NCBI GenBank assembly: GCA_038501625.1 | Contig: JAZAYU010000054.1 | Location: 1,116,001 to 1,180,000 of the forward strand | Origin: Corbicula japonica | Taxonomy: Eukaryota; Mollusca; Bivalvia; Venerida; Cyrenidae | Direction of reading: 5' to 3' | DNA length: 64,000 nucleotides | Shown: positions 22,941-35,850 of the stretch, piece after piece | Layout: each line of letters begins with the position of its first letter | Position numbering within the stretch: position 1 is the stretch's first letter | Translations under genes and position numbers: made by a program | Notes under the pieces: generated by a model | Databases searched by the model: none | What the model was told of the DNA's origin: nothing | What the model saw: only the letters and a program-made list of their open reading frames with translations

Positions 22941-25886
22941 GTAACTTTTTCTTGTGTTTTGTTGTTAGAAGTGCTTGTTCTAACTACTGACTACTCTAAT
23001 GATTAAGCTATGTCTAGGATGGTGTTTTCATGGCTCACGGTTATAAAAATGAACATGACGACCAGTTTAAGATCCAAACAATAAGGCCGCATTATTGTAA
23101 CTGTTCTCATGTTCAAAACAATTCTTTGCTCATACTTAAAATGTATAGAACATTTACTGTAAAGTTTATAAGAAATAACTGTCTGTTCAAAAAAATGTTA
23201 TTGACATCAATTAAGTCATAGTTCAGTTTCAGATCTTTTATTTTAGATAAAGAAAGCATGTGAAGCCATCAGGTTTACATGCTCAGATTGAGCTGAGCAT
23301 GAAATTTTTATAATCATGGAGCCTGATTGTTTGAAACTACACACAGCCTTTGAACAGACCAATCGGAAGCTTGAGATCTGTGACTGATATAAAATTGGAA
23401 CCAAGATGCATTTGTTATTACTTAAAATAGAGTGTGTCATGGCAAAAAGGTAACTTCAGACAGTTGACATCAAATACTGAAATGACGTCAAAATGTGGAG
23501 CTTGCGACATTACTTGTTATGCATTTGGCGATAAAAATTACATTATGTTGTCAAACTATGTAACAAAATCTCCAATAATTCATGAGAAAATAAAAACTAA
23601 TTGTATGTTCTTTTCAAAATAAATTAAAACCTAACATGTCAATAATAATGACCATAGACACATTTCCTCTCGCGTGCCTCAAATGATATTATTGCATGTT
23701 ATGATGAATCACATTTGACCTAATGTCTTCCCTCAGATAATGATATTTCAAGAGCAGTCAAACAATAAGTGAGTCAGAATAGAATACCCTGAACTTGTAG
23801 TGTGATAAAACTAAACATTGTGTAATAAGCAGACATTGCCTGGTTAGGTAAAATATTCATCTGCCAGGTAGGCACCACAACAAAAATGTTGGTATTACTG
23901 GCCGCCACAAGGAAGTTAATTATTTTATCAAACAGTCAGTCAGTCAATCATGTTTTCTTGGAGATTTTATAAAGTGTCTTCCCCTGGCATTTCAAGCACA
24001 AAAGAAGTAGAGAAATTGTGCTTGAAATTCAATTTGCGTATAAATTTTCCTCATTTTAAATTTACTTTTTATTTTTTCCATAATAAATGTAATTAAGTGC
24101 ATAAATGGTATAAGTACAAAATAAGATGATGTTTTACTGTTTTTGTACCAATGTGACAAATTATTCTTGTGGGATTTGGTAATTTTAACTTAAATAAGCA
24201 GAATTATATGTGTTAAAATTTTCACTGCAACGCTGCAAAATGACATATTATAAAGTGATTGATATTTTTCACCAACATTGATTTTGCACAGGGTTGTGGT
24301 TATTTTGACTGTATAGAATTTTTAACAATGTCAGCAATTTACATTAAAATGTTCTTTTTTATTTATTTATACCTTGAAAATTTGCCAGCTGTACGCCTTT
24401 CAAATAATTTGATGAATTTTTGGTTACCTCCCCTGTACAGTCACGTGACTGCTCTACGGGAAAAATGGATGCTCGCTGTATTAACGTAGTAGGAAATATG
24501 TACTTACAACTTTCTTTTAAATCATAAAATTCTTTTTTGAAAAATATATTTTCTCGTTGAATTAGTAATAATACATCAGCGTCATGATATTTTTGATAAT
24601 AATTTATAAAACAACCAAGTTTCTTTGACTAAACGTGTCAAGTCATTATTCCTTGCGTTAAACAAAAAACTATTTGAACTAACAGCCAGTGTTCTCTCCA
24701 CGGCTAAATTGAGTCTCGTTTCCGGATTAGCGTGCCTAATCAACTACTATCATCATGTTATGAATATGTCGCCGGTGATTGATTTTGAAGGCGGCATGTC
24801 ATGAAAATGTCAAATTGTCGCGCACAAGGGGTCACCTGTCAATTACTTAAAGGGGCAGATATCGTTGACCAATAGAGATCGTGTAATTACTATTTGCCAG
24901 GTATCTACACCTCCCAATTATTAAGTATATAGGAGTCCTTTAATTACTGGATGTGTCAGCAAATGTATTTGATTAAGCAATATATATATATATATATATA
25001 TATATAGATTCTTAATCCACATAACGACACGCTATAGAAACAAAAGACGTCAAAAAGACGTCAAAAAGAAACAAATCTTGGCAAACATTTTATAAATGTT
25101 TAATTTAGCATTTGGGCTTTAACGCCAAAATTACAAACTGTAAATCCTAAGAAATCTTAAATTGGATATGCAACCATATTGTAAATTAATATTCCCATCT
25201 TTATTGGAAGCCGGCATCTGAATCCATTTTTTCTACGAATGATACTTTTACAACAAACAACCAGATTACCGATCTTTTATTTTATTTCAAGACAGAATCA
25301 ATCATTATTGGTTGTGAAGTATATGTAATATTTTAAAAAATTCAAATTATTTATTCGTTGAACATAAACGCAAAAATTATAAGGAAAACTCTGTTGTTCA
25401 AATGTATAAGTATCAACAAATTTAGATTGTAATTTTTTCTGTCATGTAACCAGATGTTGATATATCACGATTTCCGGATTAAAGCGCATTACCAGTCTTA
25501 GCTTATAATTTTCCGCAGAAAAGACATTAAGATGAAAATGTTGTACAGAAATTCTTCAAATTAATGCTTATGTTTGTCCAAATTGCGTTTCATAATGCCT
25601 ACCATCAACAGAATGGTACATGTACTTAAAATATTAAAATTCTAAATATCCAATAAATAGTGAAAATAAACAAGTCTGGCTAGAATAACAGACCAGCAAC
25701 TTATATTTTCACCGCCGGCGACGAACGCTGACCTGCAATGTAGTGGATAATGTTAGCTTGTACGTGCTGAAGCCAGCCTCGTTTTGGATTGATTTCCGGT
25801 CACGGAAAATAACTCGTACAGGACTGCGAAACTGTTTATTGGAAAGGCGTATAACGTACAGTTCAGGTAGAAAAGTGAGCCATTTC
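22941..25886. other. Intergenic or intronic, no gene seen
   Basis: AT-rich. Holds the palindrome AGTCACGTGACT (24439-24450) and a TA microsatellite (24980-25006). Nothing else supported. Confidence 0.6.
24980..25006. repeat. (TA)n microsatellite
   Basis: Uninterrupted AT/TA dinucleotides for about 26 bp. Confidence 0.9.
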
Positions 25887-26046
25887 AGGCCTGTGGCCAA
25901 GATCATAAAACTAAATCTGGAGACCAGTCTCAAATCTAAAGCATCTGATTGGCTGAAATGGTGATTGGTCGTTATTTCAGTTAATCAGATGATTGAGATT
26001 TTAGACAGGTCTCCAATATCAGTTTTATGATCTTGGGTCCAGACCT
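25887..26046. repeat. 160-bp foldback
   Basis: AAGATCATAAAACT (25899-25912) pairs exactly with AGTTTTATGATCTT (26021-26034). Pairing extends outward (AGGCCTG.../...CAGACCT) and inward (TGGAGACC/GGTCTCC, CATCTGATT/AATCAGATG). MITE-like, no open frame. Confidence 0.8.
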
Positions 26047-26204
26047 CCCTGTGAAATATTCTAATTCTTCTATATACCAGAAACCATTCTAGAAGAACCT
26101 TCATACATTTATTTTATACAAAAAATTTCATGGTGTTTGTAAATTTTGTTCTGCAATAGTCTAAAAACAACAACAAACCCAGCTTTAATGAACACAATGT
26201 TAAC

Positions 26205-26228
26205 ACCCACCCCACCTCCTACCCCCAC
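26205..26228 (-). other. C-rich tract, minus-strand G-quadruplex candidate
   Basis: CCCACCCCACCTCCTACCCC on the plus strand gives several G runs on the minus strand with short loops. Confidence 0.4.
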
Positions 26229-26755
26229 AGAAAAATAAGAAGTGTGAAGAATATCTGATGTATGTGGCTTATTGAAACAGAATATTAACCCAAATAATTG
26301 TTAATAAATTTTTTAATGCAGCTTTCGTACTTAGTCATTAAATATTACTTGTTTTTGTTAATATATCAAGACATGCTTTTTCAGTCTCATTATAATGGCC
26401 AAAATGGTTGAAATTGTATTGAATATGTTCTTTTTATCTTGGTGTCTAGTTATATAAAACAAAAACATACATTTGCTCAAAATATTTTGTTTCTGTCACT
26501 CTACAAATGCAGTTGATTTGTTTTTGAATATTATATTGATTTTTGATCATCAGTCTTTGACACTTGATTGCTATAAGAAATTTTTTAAATCTTTTTTCTA
26601 TATATTACGCACTACACAAATTTTGAAGGTAAAGTTTAATTTTACAGACTAGTTTTACACAATCTCCATTGTTGTACATGTAGGTCACTCGTCCCAGTCT
26701 TACATGCAGAATGATATAGAGCTTGTGCGTCTTGTAAGATACTCACTGGTTAAAA

Positions 26756-27302
26756 AATGAAATATGCATATCAGGGATGGCCACATCCAACAAACACAGC
26801 CTCCCCACACAGCCAAACAGTAGAGAGGAAAAGAGAACATGGTATTACAATAATCAATTTCAATAAAGACGCCACAAACAATTAACGAAAGTGAGAACCC
26901 GAGGGGTTAACGCCTTGGAACGGTCAGTGTCAAAACGATTTGCCACTGGGGGTTAAAACCAGGTTCTAGGATGCACCAACCTCATACTTGCCCCAACAGG
27001 TTCTCGTAGTACAAAACAAGTACAAGTTGTCTCGGTGAAATAATTCCAACCCACCCATCGGCTCAACAATGTTGTATGCAAAAGCACACAAACATATAAA
27101 ACATAAGAAGCTATAATAGCATTTCAAAGCCAAAGGTCGGATACTCAACGATCTTACCGAGACCAGAGCTCCTGGAGTTAAATCAGCAAGAACACGATGA
27201 CAGGGATAAAAGAAACGAATCGAGCTTCTAGGTTCTTTTCAGAAAAGATTTCCCCATCAACCTTCATAAACTCTTTAACCCCTGCCACCGTCAACCGTAG
27301 AA
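26756..27302 (+). repeat. R1 dispersed repeat, copy 5 (most complete)
   Basis: Runs from TAAAAAATGAAATATGCATA to beyond CCCCTGCCACCGTC and carries every landmark of the family once. A useful reference copy of about 550 bp. Confidence 0.82.
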
Positions 27303-27677
27303 ACAATATAGGTTTTCTGTTAATCATAAATTTTTAATGGACATTACTAATGATAAATATCGCTTCAGTGCCATTAGGTATTCTTATGTTACACAGTTAA
27401 CACTTAACTGCTTAAATACGGAAAGATCTAGATCAGCTGAAACTTTCCAACCCTCTGAATCGGATCAATTCTGGTTGCACCTTTGTAAATATTTACCTAA
27501 TGAATATAAAAGTTGACAGTGTTCATTCATTTGATAAATCTAATTTATCTGTCGAATAAAGGGTTAATTTTATATCTAGTATATCAAAATTGTATATGTA
27601 CACTCCTTGTTAAGCGGTTAATAAATATTATACTAATTTAAATAAAGTTTTGTACATGTATATATTTGTTGTTGCAG

Positions 27678-27771
27678 TACCGGAAGAGATGAGTTTGCTG
27701 GACAGCCTGGCTGTGTGGGACCTGCCGACCGGTGGAGTTAATAACTATTATCATGTAAACGTAAACAATTA
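27678..27771 (+). CDS. Possible last exon linked to the block at 22270-22940
   Basis: A GTTGTTGCAG acceptor precedes a GC-richer stretch. In one frame it reads VPEEMSLLDSLAVWDLPTGG to a TAA at 27769-27771. In the phase that the upstream donor would give it reads YRKR and stops at once. Either may be right. Weak call. Confidence 0.25.
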
Positions 27772-27944
27772 AAATGTGTTTGGGTTATATATTAATTATG
27801 TGATGTTATCAAAACGTAATAGAACAAAATCACTTCAATTTACAATAATATATGCTGATTTGAAAGTATTTAATTAGCTACTTCTTATATGCAGCTGACA
27901 TGAATAATTCCGCAAAATTAAGAATATAATAGCATACTTTTTGC

Positions 27945-28402
27945 AGGTATCTTATATGGCGAAAACAGGCTAAAATTTCAAAAAATGAATTTTTGGGGAA
28001 ATACTTATTGCCACCTAGATTTTAGTAAATAAATGTATTTAGCTATGGATGTAGTAAATGTTTGCAAGCTCAATTTAGTCTAACTCATGTTCTAATTACC
28101 AAGCACATATTAAAACAAAAGAAAAACGATTTGCATGAGAACTCTGAAATTCATGAACAATATACCAAAGCAACTCATACCTGAAATAAGTATATGCTGG
28201 TCTACAATGTTTAGTGCCAATACGTCAAAATAATGTTAGGGGTTTCAAGAAATTCAAGGAAATCTTACTTCCTGGTTCAAAGTGAAAGTAGGAAGTAAGT
28301 TTTCCTTGAATTTCTTGAAAACCCTAACATTATTTTGACGAAAACTCATTTTTTGAAATTTTAGCCTTTCTTCGCCTTTTGCAATGTTTGCGATACCTTA
28401 AG
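27945..28402 (+). mobile_element. TTAA-bounded foldback element, copy 1 (asymmetric)
   Basis: Matches the element at 60611-61252 over most of its length. Its right end reads GCAATGTTTGCGATACCTTAA. The left tip is shortened, and about 250 bp of the inner right arm is missing, so the palindrome is incomplete: it jumps from ATTATTTTGACG to AAAACTCATTTTTTG. No open frame. Confidence 0.85.
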
Positions 28403-31400
28403 TAATTATTTTATGAGTTAACAATATGAGTGTCAAAATACATAGGAAGTCACAGAAGGCATATCCTTTCAAGTTGTGATAAAATATAATTGATAAAGAT
28501 CAAGATGTCGCAAGCAATGACACTTGATCAGTTAAATTTACTTAAAAAGATTCTTAACATTTTGATAATTACTTATTACTTATCAATATTAAAATTAATT
28601 ACAGAAATGAAAACTATTGATTCAAATACAAAAATAGAAATGTGTGCATCATAATATATACAAGGAGTGCGGTTTGAAATGAAATATACCGGAAATGGTA
28701 TAGCCTGGGGTTTATGATGAAATTTGTTTGCTGAACATTTACAAGTTTGCAGTTAATGTAGTGAATGATTTGAAAACAAACGAATTAAACAGTTTTCCTT
28801 TTAAATATAATGATAACTAGCAGGAAAATAGTGGAAGAGATGGTTGCTATGGTAACATGCATTATGATGAAGAATTGTCAAAACTATATGTGTTGATATG
28901 TATTCATTTTAGGATAGAAAATAATTTCTCACATTTTAAGGATTTACTACACTCCTCCTTGCACCTTTATCGATAAAAAAGAAAAGTATCAACATTTCAA
29001 AAAGGGCAAAAGGCCTTTCAATGAAATTATGCACAAATGAATGTTAATTTTGTTTAGTTTGATAATTTTCTTTTTAAACGATAGTCGAACAAGGAGGATT
29101 GTAGTGGATCGTTAAGAGCACTCAAAATTTCATAAATGTAACTGATTTTTCATTCTTGTCATTGTAGATTTTCATCAGTAGATACTCTACTCTATGTAAG
29201 TCACTCCTCCTTGTAATATCGTTTTCCCAATATCAACAGCAGCTGAAGATAATGTTTGACCTTGCGCTTTGTGGACAGTTACACCAATATTTAATTTTCA
29301 TGAAGGAGTTACCTGGACGTTAAAAATTATCATAGCACTAACCACATTACAATGAATTTGCTCTATATAAACTCAACAGTACCTTTCAAAATTGTCCTAC
29401 CAAGTACATGGCAATTTCTTTGATACTTTCAGGATGAAAATCTATACTAACTTTCTATATTCAGACACAGCATCTTGATCCCGTAAACCAGGGGGCTGGG
29501 GGATGTGAGGGGGTGGGGGTGAGTCACACTGCAATACCAACTCAAACCAATTTATTCTGAACAACAGAAAAAGACCTACAAAAATGGTAATACAATCATT
29601 ATTTACTTTATAGAAACGAAATCACCTTCTTCTTGTAAAACAGAAACCCACTAGAACCGTCAATTTCAACATCAGAAACTTTTGTTAACAAAGAACCATC
29701 ATATATAGGTCACATTCACGCGCCAAAATCAAGTCACAGGATCGCCAATATTCGTAAACAAAACACCAACTTCAATATCTGCCAAGAATTACTATCTGAA
29801 CAATGTCTCATACTACATGTGCACTCTTTCTATAATTGCTTACAACAATAAACTTTCAATTCGCATATATTTTAATTAAAAGAACACACCAACTCATCGA
29901 TCTATTTATATAATCTATATATAGCTATACTCTATATATAGACTTATTTATATACTCAATTATAAATAGCTTGAGCTGGTACTTAACGTTCGCTAACGCT
30001 TAAAAGAAAACACAAAACTCATCGATCTCTTTTATAACCTGACGCACATTCCCGATCAACAGTGATCTAGAAAACGAAACTATCTAGTAGATGTAGATAA
30101 CTAAAACTTACCGCAAATAATCCTATATGACTTTATCCACTCGCACTACCTAATCATGTATACATGCTTATCGTGCTGAACGCCATCTTGAAAAACCAGA
30201 GGTGTCAGTTCAAAGTTATCACGAGAAATCACAACAATCAATTATCTGACTAAACCTACATGGAATTGCATCTTGGTCATGTAAATAGTTTGTTTATAAC
30301 TTTGTTATATAAACATAAAACTTTTGCATGCATAACCTACGACATAATTTAACAATAAAAGTCCACATAATCAAGCAACATAAAAAGTACGTTGACATCT
30401 TCCCTCTTACTTATTGGATTTCCTTGGGTAATACCGTACCGTTGTACATACAACATGGTTCCCGTTCAGTACTCAACGATCTATATATAAAGCCGGGCCA
30501 CATGGTACTCAACATTCGCTATAAACCTCTATTTAAAGCCGGACCAATTATTCCTTTGGGCCGGAATAGTTGTACGTTAATAAAGGTCATCAAGTAATAG
30601 TTACATAGTAATAACATATTATGACCCATAATTCGTCCAGAAAAAATCTTTAGTGAGTGGTGCTTATGCCACTTTTGTTTCTAAAAATGTTGATGAGTCT
30701 GAAAATAAACGTGCCATTCATGGTTTTTATATCAACAAATTACCAGAGGTTAGAATAAAAGAAAATTTCATTCAAAGCAAAAACAAATTTAGCTGAATAA
30801 AATTCAGTTTTAATCCACAAAAGGATTTGATGTATAATTTATGCAACCAACTGATAATTTGCGAAATTTAAAATTGTGTTGAAAAGTAATCGATGTGAAG
30901 CACGTGCTGCAATGTTTCCTGAAAAGGGTCAGAATAAAAACACTGCATTACTATTGAATCTCTTTCTGTGGCTTATTAGCGTAGCGTCAGAAGCGTAGAG
31001 TGTAGAACTTGCATGCAATTGTATGGTTTTAACACTTCCACTGCAGTATTCAGCCAATCAACGTAAAGTATTGCAAACGATGCGAATAAAAATAAAGAGC
31101 CGATGTTTTATGACCATGTTATATGAATAATAGCAAGACGGGTCTAACCAGCAGGAGGTTACAAGCTGGAGTTGTGATAATGACCTTTTGAAGATTATTG
31201 ACTCTGTAAGAGATTGAAAAAATTGCTTGTTGGGGATTAAAGTGTTGCTTTAAGAAACTGACGAGGGATTAAATATGCTAATTTATTGTCACAATAATGT
31301 CTGAGACCCGAGTCATTGTTAATTTGATTTTGGCAACTTAAAATGCTCCGAACTAACTTGACTAACGCAGCCCTCAGAAATGTTTTACACACAATAAAAT

Positions 31401-32039
31401 ATATTTATTTAATGATTTTAGATTGATTATAAAACTGCATGTTAATAAACAAAATAAATAAGCAATGAAGAGAAAACCGTTTAAACATCTTGAAACAATG
31501 TTTACATAAGTTCTTAATGGTATAAGAAAGAACTTATGTTGAGAAAACAACAGTATGTTGCAAATACGTCAATACGAACATGGCACAAATCTCGAACCAA
31601 ATAGCGAGCATTCAGTTTGTATGAAAAGTCTTAGTTATTAAAACATTAAATTCTTACAAAAAATTGTTTCATCGGCATAAAAAAACACGCATAATAGGTA
31701 AGGGAAGTCACAATTTATAAGTTGTATCATGTATAGTATTTAACGACCTTGGTTTAACTGTCCCTTTTTTTTAATCTGCCATTTTTTGAGCGTAAAAAAT
31801 GCGTAGGTGTTTCACTCTTTTTTTAAGTAACATTAACTAAGGGAGTCGAACATTACGATGTTAAACGCAAGCCGCTCCAACGTAATAAAAGAAATTGTAT
31901 GCGCTGTACTATAAAAACTATTTTCTCATTCAGTGATAATAAACAAAGTTTAACGTTTTAGGCATAGCGCTGATCTCTGACCGACCAGACCCATTAAAAC
32001 ATGTTCGAATGAACCACGGATGACTACATGTAGTGCGTT
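28403..32039. other. Long AT-rich stretch without a recognised gene
   Basis: Contains CAAGGAG/CTCCTTG inverted pieces (28668, 28948, 29090, 29207), a G-rich tract (29491-29519), a repeated CAACTCATCGATCT (near 29888 and 30015), and a short direct repeat around 30470-30550 (ACTCAAC...TAAAGCCGG twice). Open frames are short and unsupported. Confidence 0.55.
29491..29519 (+). other. G-quadruplex-type tract
   Basis: Four runs of five G separated by CT, ATGTGA and T within 29 bases. It fits the G-quadruplex pattern, in a region otherwise about two-thirds AT. Confidence 0.7.
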
Positions 32040-32041
32040 AT

Positions 32042-32088
32042 TGTCGGTCATCCTGATGACCGATTGTCGGTCATCCTGATGACCGACA
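32042..32088. repeat. Palindrome pair, left end of a nested repeat cluster
   Basis: Two adjacent palindromes TGTCGGTCATC-CT-GATGACCGA. The same palindrome, with its AG centre, occurs twice at 37258-37311 and once (one change) at 35615-35638. Inside each lies the same AAGTTTGG...CACCGGTTAACA segment in mirrored orientation. Confidence 0.85.
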
Positions 32089-32249
32089 TATTATAATCGA
32101 CCAAACTTGAGCTCTTTAGCCTGAACACCGGTTAACAGTGACTCACGGTCCAGAACGGATAATTTAGACTATGCCACATGTTCCTAAGACGCATGCAAAA
32201 GGATAGTGAATAGGCTGACTTTTGATTGCTTGATATATAGAGAAGACGT

Positions 32250-32830
32250 TTAAAGAAAAGACATTAATGTAGATAATTATGTTTCCTGTATACTTAATTT
32301 ATAATTTTATTCAGGACGTGTGGAAATAATGCAGTTGTTTAGTACCGTCAAACTGGATGAATATGTACTAACACAAGTTTTAGCTTTCCAAAAAGCTAGT
32401 CGGTCATTAGCAAATAAATTAATAGAATAAGTAGGTATGTTTTCGTGCTTGTATTTACATTTGGACCAATGTAAGTCAAAGATATGGCCAGTTTTCTGTC
32501 GATCAATGTCACACAGATTGTATCTGACAAACTATTTGTGAATTTAGTTGATGTTTCAAGTTTCAAGTTTATTTCCATTTACATTTCTCTGTATGTACAA
32601 AACATAAACAAGAGAACATAGATACATTGTACAATGCTGTTAAAGCATGCAAACAAAGTTGACCTGCTGATGTTGGATTTATTGAAACATGAAGAAGACA
32701 TGTACCGACAAAGGCATTAATATAAATAATCATGTCTCTAGTAGACGTAATTTATGATTTTATTCAGGACGTGTAGAAATAATTACGGTGTTTAAGCACC
32801 AGCGAATCGGATGAATATGTTATATTAACG
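32250..32830 (+). repeat. Diverged tandem duplication, 444-bp spacing
   Basis: GACATTAATGTAGATAATTA...ATTTTATTCAGGACGTGTGG...GGATGAATATGT (32262-32370) recurs with changes at about 32706-32820 (GGCATTAATATAAATAATCA...ATTTTATTCAGGACGTGTAG...). Non-coding. Confidence 0.7.
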
Positions 32831-32834
32831 CGGA

Positions 32835-33430
32835 TGCTCAAAGTACCATAGAACTTTCCACAGTCGATGATTATTTGTAGATTGAGCAGAAAAGCCATGC
32901 TTATTATATTCAGTATTCACTACCAACATTCATAAAGTGTAGTTTTAGTTGGGTCAGCAGATCTCGTCAAACTTAAAGTTGACGAGCGTTAGAAGACAGT
33001 AAACAATAAATTAGGATGCCGATGTATTTATTATTTTCACTTAAGCTTTATGCTACTCATATCTTTTGTTTTTGTTTGAACGATGTTCTCTGAAACTATT
33101 ACAGAAACTCAAGAAGCACTATTCGTATATCAATTAATCTAATATCAAAGAAATTGTCGTTATGCCACTGTTCTGAAAATTCTTCACAACTATTTCTCTA
33201 CTTTAAAGGCTGGTTTTGCATTGCTTGCAGTATATTCTAGTAGATCGCCCTTACATAGAAATGATAGTGCTTGTGTTGTCTACCTTAATATACTTGTCAA
33301 AATAATGTTATTGTTTAGTATCCCAAGACCGAGTCCAGATCCGTTATATTGCATGTGTATGGGGAAGCAGACATTGAAGTCAGGGGTATCCCCGGAAATC
33401 TTTTACAAGTTAAACTTAATTTGGATTACA
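32835..33430 (+). repeat. Diverged direct repeat, copy 1
   Basis: Shares blocks in the same order with 37320-37925: ACCATAGAACTTTCCACA, ACCAACATTCATAA, GTGTAGTTTTAGTTGGGTC, TTCACTTAAGCTTTATG, GCTTGTGTTGTCTA, CAGACATT. Identity is patchy with indels. No frame is kept in both copies. Confidence 0.7.
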
Positions 33431-33707
33431 ACTGCGACGAGTCCAATCGTTCACCATAGAAGAGAACGCATGGATAGATGCGGTTTTGAGAGGGAACAGG
33501 GGAATCAAAATAAATCAATTCGCATTTCGTTAATAATGCATATATTCAAAGGAAAGTTTTGAATATTATGGCGGCGGAAGTTTTGTAACATAAATTAAAT
33601 AGTTTAAGTTTAAATGATAAAAATACAGATGCACGTATAGATTGGTTACCAAGTTTCTATTTTAAAACAATCGTTTAAGTTTTTTTCTTAAAATAGATGA
33701 AAAGGTC

Positions 33708-33776
33708 ACTTTGAAAACCCCCGAAGACGAAAAATGTGAAAATATTGCAGGCTCGGTTTCACTGAGCCTGTTAAAG
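33708..33776 (+). repeat. R2 short repeat, copy 2
   Basis: Contains TGTGAAAATATTGCAGGCTC and the stem CAGGCTC/GAGCCTG, the best-preserved stem of the four copies. Confidence 0.7.
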
Positions 33777-35614
33777 ACTTTTAAGCATTTCAAAAACATA
33801 AAATACCGCATCATAATTAGTACTTGGATATCAAAAGGATAGGGAACTAGATAGATCTAAAAAAACATGGCAGTTTTTGCACAACAAGCTCAAACTAGGC
33901 ACTTTTATGCAAATCTTTGAGAAAGAGCATAATATATAAATGTCCCACTGAATGATTAATTGCGAATAAAAGATAAAATGTAATGTTCATAACTAATGAC
34001 GAGAAGGGTAGTCATCAAACCAACTAGGTTTAAACTCTCGCAGCTCGGGTTATAACATTCCAATAGTGCGCTCGTGAAATGCAAAATTATGAGTTTGATT
34101 AGCTGATAACAACTACATTTGTAATTATGGATTGAAATGATTTTTCAACAAACTTGACTAACAAAGTACTTGTAACTGAGGTAACGTGTCGCCATTTATC
34201 CTATAAATTGATATTAGATAAGATCAATGAACAAAATCATTATTGATGCTACCACGCTGAACGCGTAATCATAAAGTGCAATTAACCTCCTGTGGCAATC
34301 CTAGTTATTTATCTCTGTCATCCGCAGCTAATTGATCGTATTGATGACTGTCTTTTAGCGTACCGCCGCTCCATTGACTACGCATGTGATATTAGATAAA
34401 AAAATATATCGCCCATGCTGATCTCCTATGTTTACTTTAAACAATGGTCGTGTCATATTCGCTAAACCTCCGGTAACTTCTGAGAACATTCACCGAAATT
34501 GCACTGGAAATCGCAAACAAATTGTTAAATCGCTGACCTCTTGTTTTTACGTTAAACAATGGTCACCTCTCATTCGCAAAAAAGCAAAATCTCTCTTTAA
34601 AAGACAATATTTTGACAATTAAGCAAAGTTCTGAGCGTTCGTTTCCTCCTAAATGCTTTTTTTTAAACATCTCCTCGTTTGCTATAAGCCTCTACTATTT
34701 CACGACCGTATGTTTGGTGATTTATACCACAAGAAAGAAAAATTTTAATGTTAACACATGGGTAGAAGTTTTCATCAATTTTCAAAGTCAACGCATGGAC
34801 ATGAGTTGTTTTTTTTTTGAAACCCGCATTATTTCATCTAACATGGAATACACTGAAATTGACATCATTAAAACAAACAAAATCAGGAAAATGTGCGAGA
34901 ACCAGCAATAAGTTACATGTTGAAGTTCAGCATTCTAACGACATTGTTGAAGATCAAAATAGTAAATATATCAGAATTTGAGTCCCTGTCAGGCTGCTCA
35001 TTCCCCCCACCCTTGGACAGTGACAAAATTTTGTTGTTGAACATAAACTCTAGATTTTGGAATACATTTTTGGTTAAAAGTATATGATAATGACCGACTA
35101 GCTTTTTGTAAACTTGTGTTTACAGACAGCCTTTCCCGCCAAAGTCGGATATTCATTAGTCTCTAAGAAAAACATAAACGATGTCTTGCTTTTGACCAAC
35201 AAAATCAATATAATGGATCGAATCTATTTAATATATGGGATCATCCTGAACAGTTGTTTGATTCAAATAAAGTATCAGTTCAACATATTAGCAAATAATA
35301 TTTTGCTATGAAGGTTTGCATCACGTGACTTTCAAAAAAAGACGCATAACATTATTTCTACACCCTGTTGAAAATACGACACACGTATGTTTATATAATT
35401 TAACATGTCGTTATAGATCTGCTCAATTTCTGATTTTGCTGTTACTACAAGGTCCAAATATTTTCATCAACATTTAGAAGATTTTTCTTGCACATATGGG
35501 GAACGGAATAGCATTCTCAAGCTATAGACGGGCGGCTTTGTCTAAAGTGACCACGTCCGGTGCCGCTGTTAACTGGTGTTACCCTTCAAAGTTCAAGTTT
35601 GGTCCATTATAATA

Positions 35615-35638
35615 TGTCGGTCGTCAGGATGACCGACA
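35615..35638. repeat. Single palindrome copy in the cluster
   Basis: TGTCGGTCGTC-AG-GATGACCGACA (11-bp arms, one change). To its right, 35641-35850 is the reverse complement of about 32095-32300. Confidence 0.8.
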
Positions 35639-35850
35639 ATAAATTAAGTATACAAGAAACATGATTATCTACATTAATGTCTTTTCCGGTAAACGTCTTC
35701 TCTATATATCAAGCAATCAAACATCAGTCTCTACACTTTTCTTTTGCATGGGTCTTAAAAACAGGTGGCATAGTCTAAATTATTCGTTCTGGACCGTGAG
35801 TCACTGTTAACCGGTGTTCAGGCTAAAGATCTCAAGTTTGGTCGATTACA

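Larger units (their letters stand above)
32379..35115. mobile_element. Candidate TIR element with AGCTAGTCGGTCATTA ends (long)
   Basis: GCTAGTCGGTCATTAG at 32395-32410 faces its reverse complement (TAATGACCGACTAGC) at 35088-35102. The interior holds the diverged repeat copy and an R2 copy but no transposase frame. The pairing of these two ends is inferred. Confidence 0.4.

Noticed and set aside
34428..35311. Cluster of overlapping plus-strand frames
   Set aside because: Overlapping short frames in different phases in AT-rich sequence; they lie inside a candidate TIR element, and none resembles a transposase.
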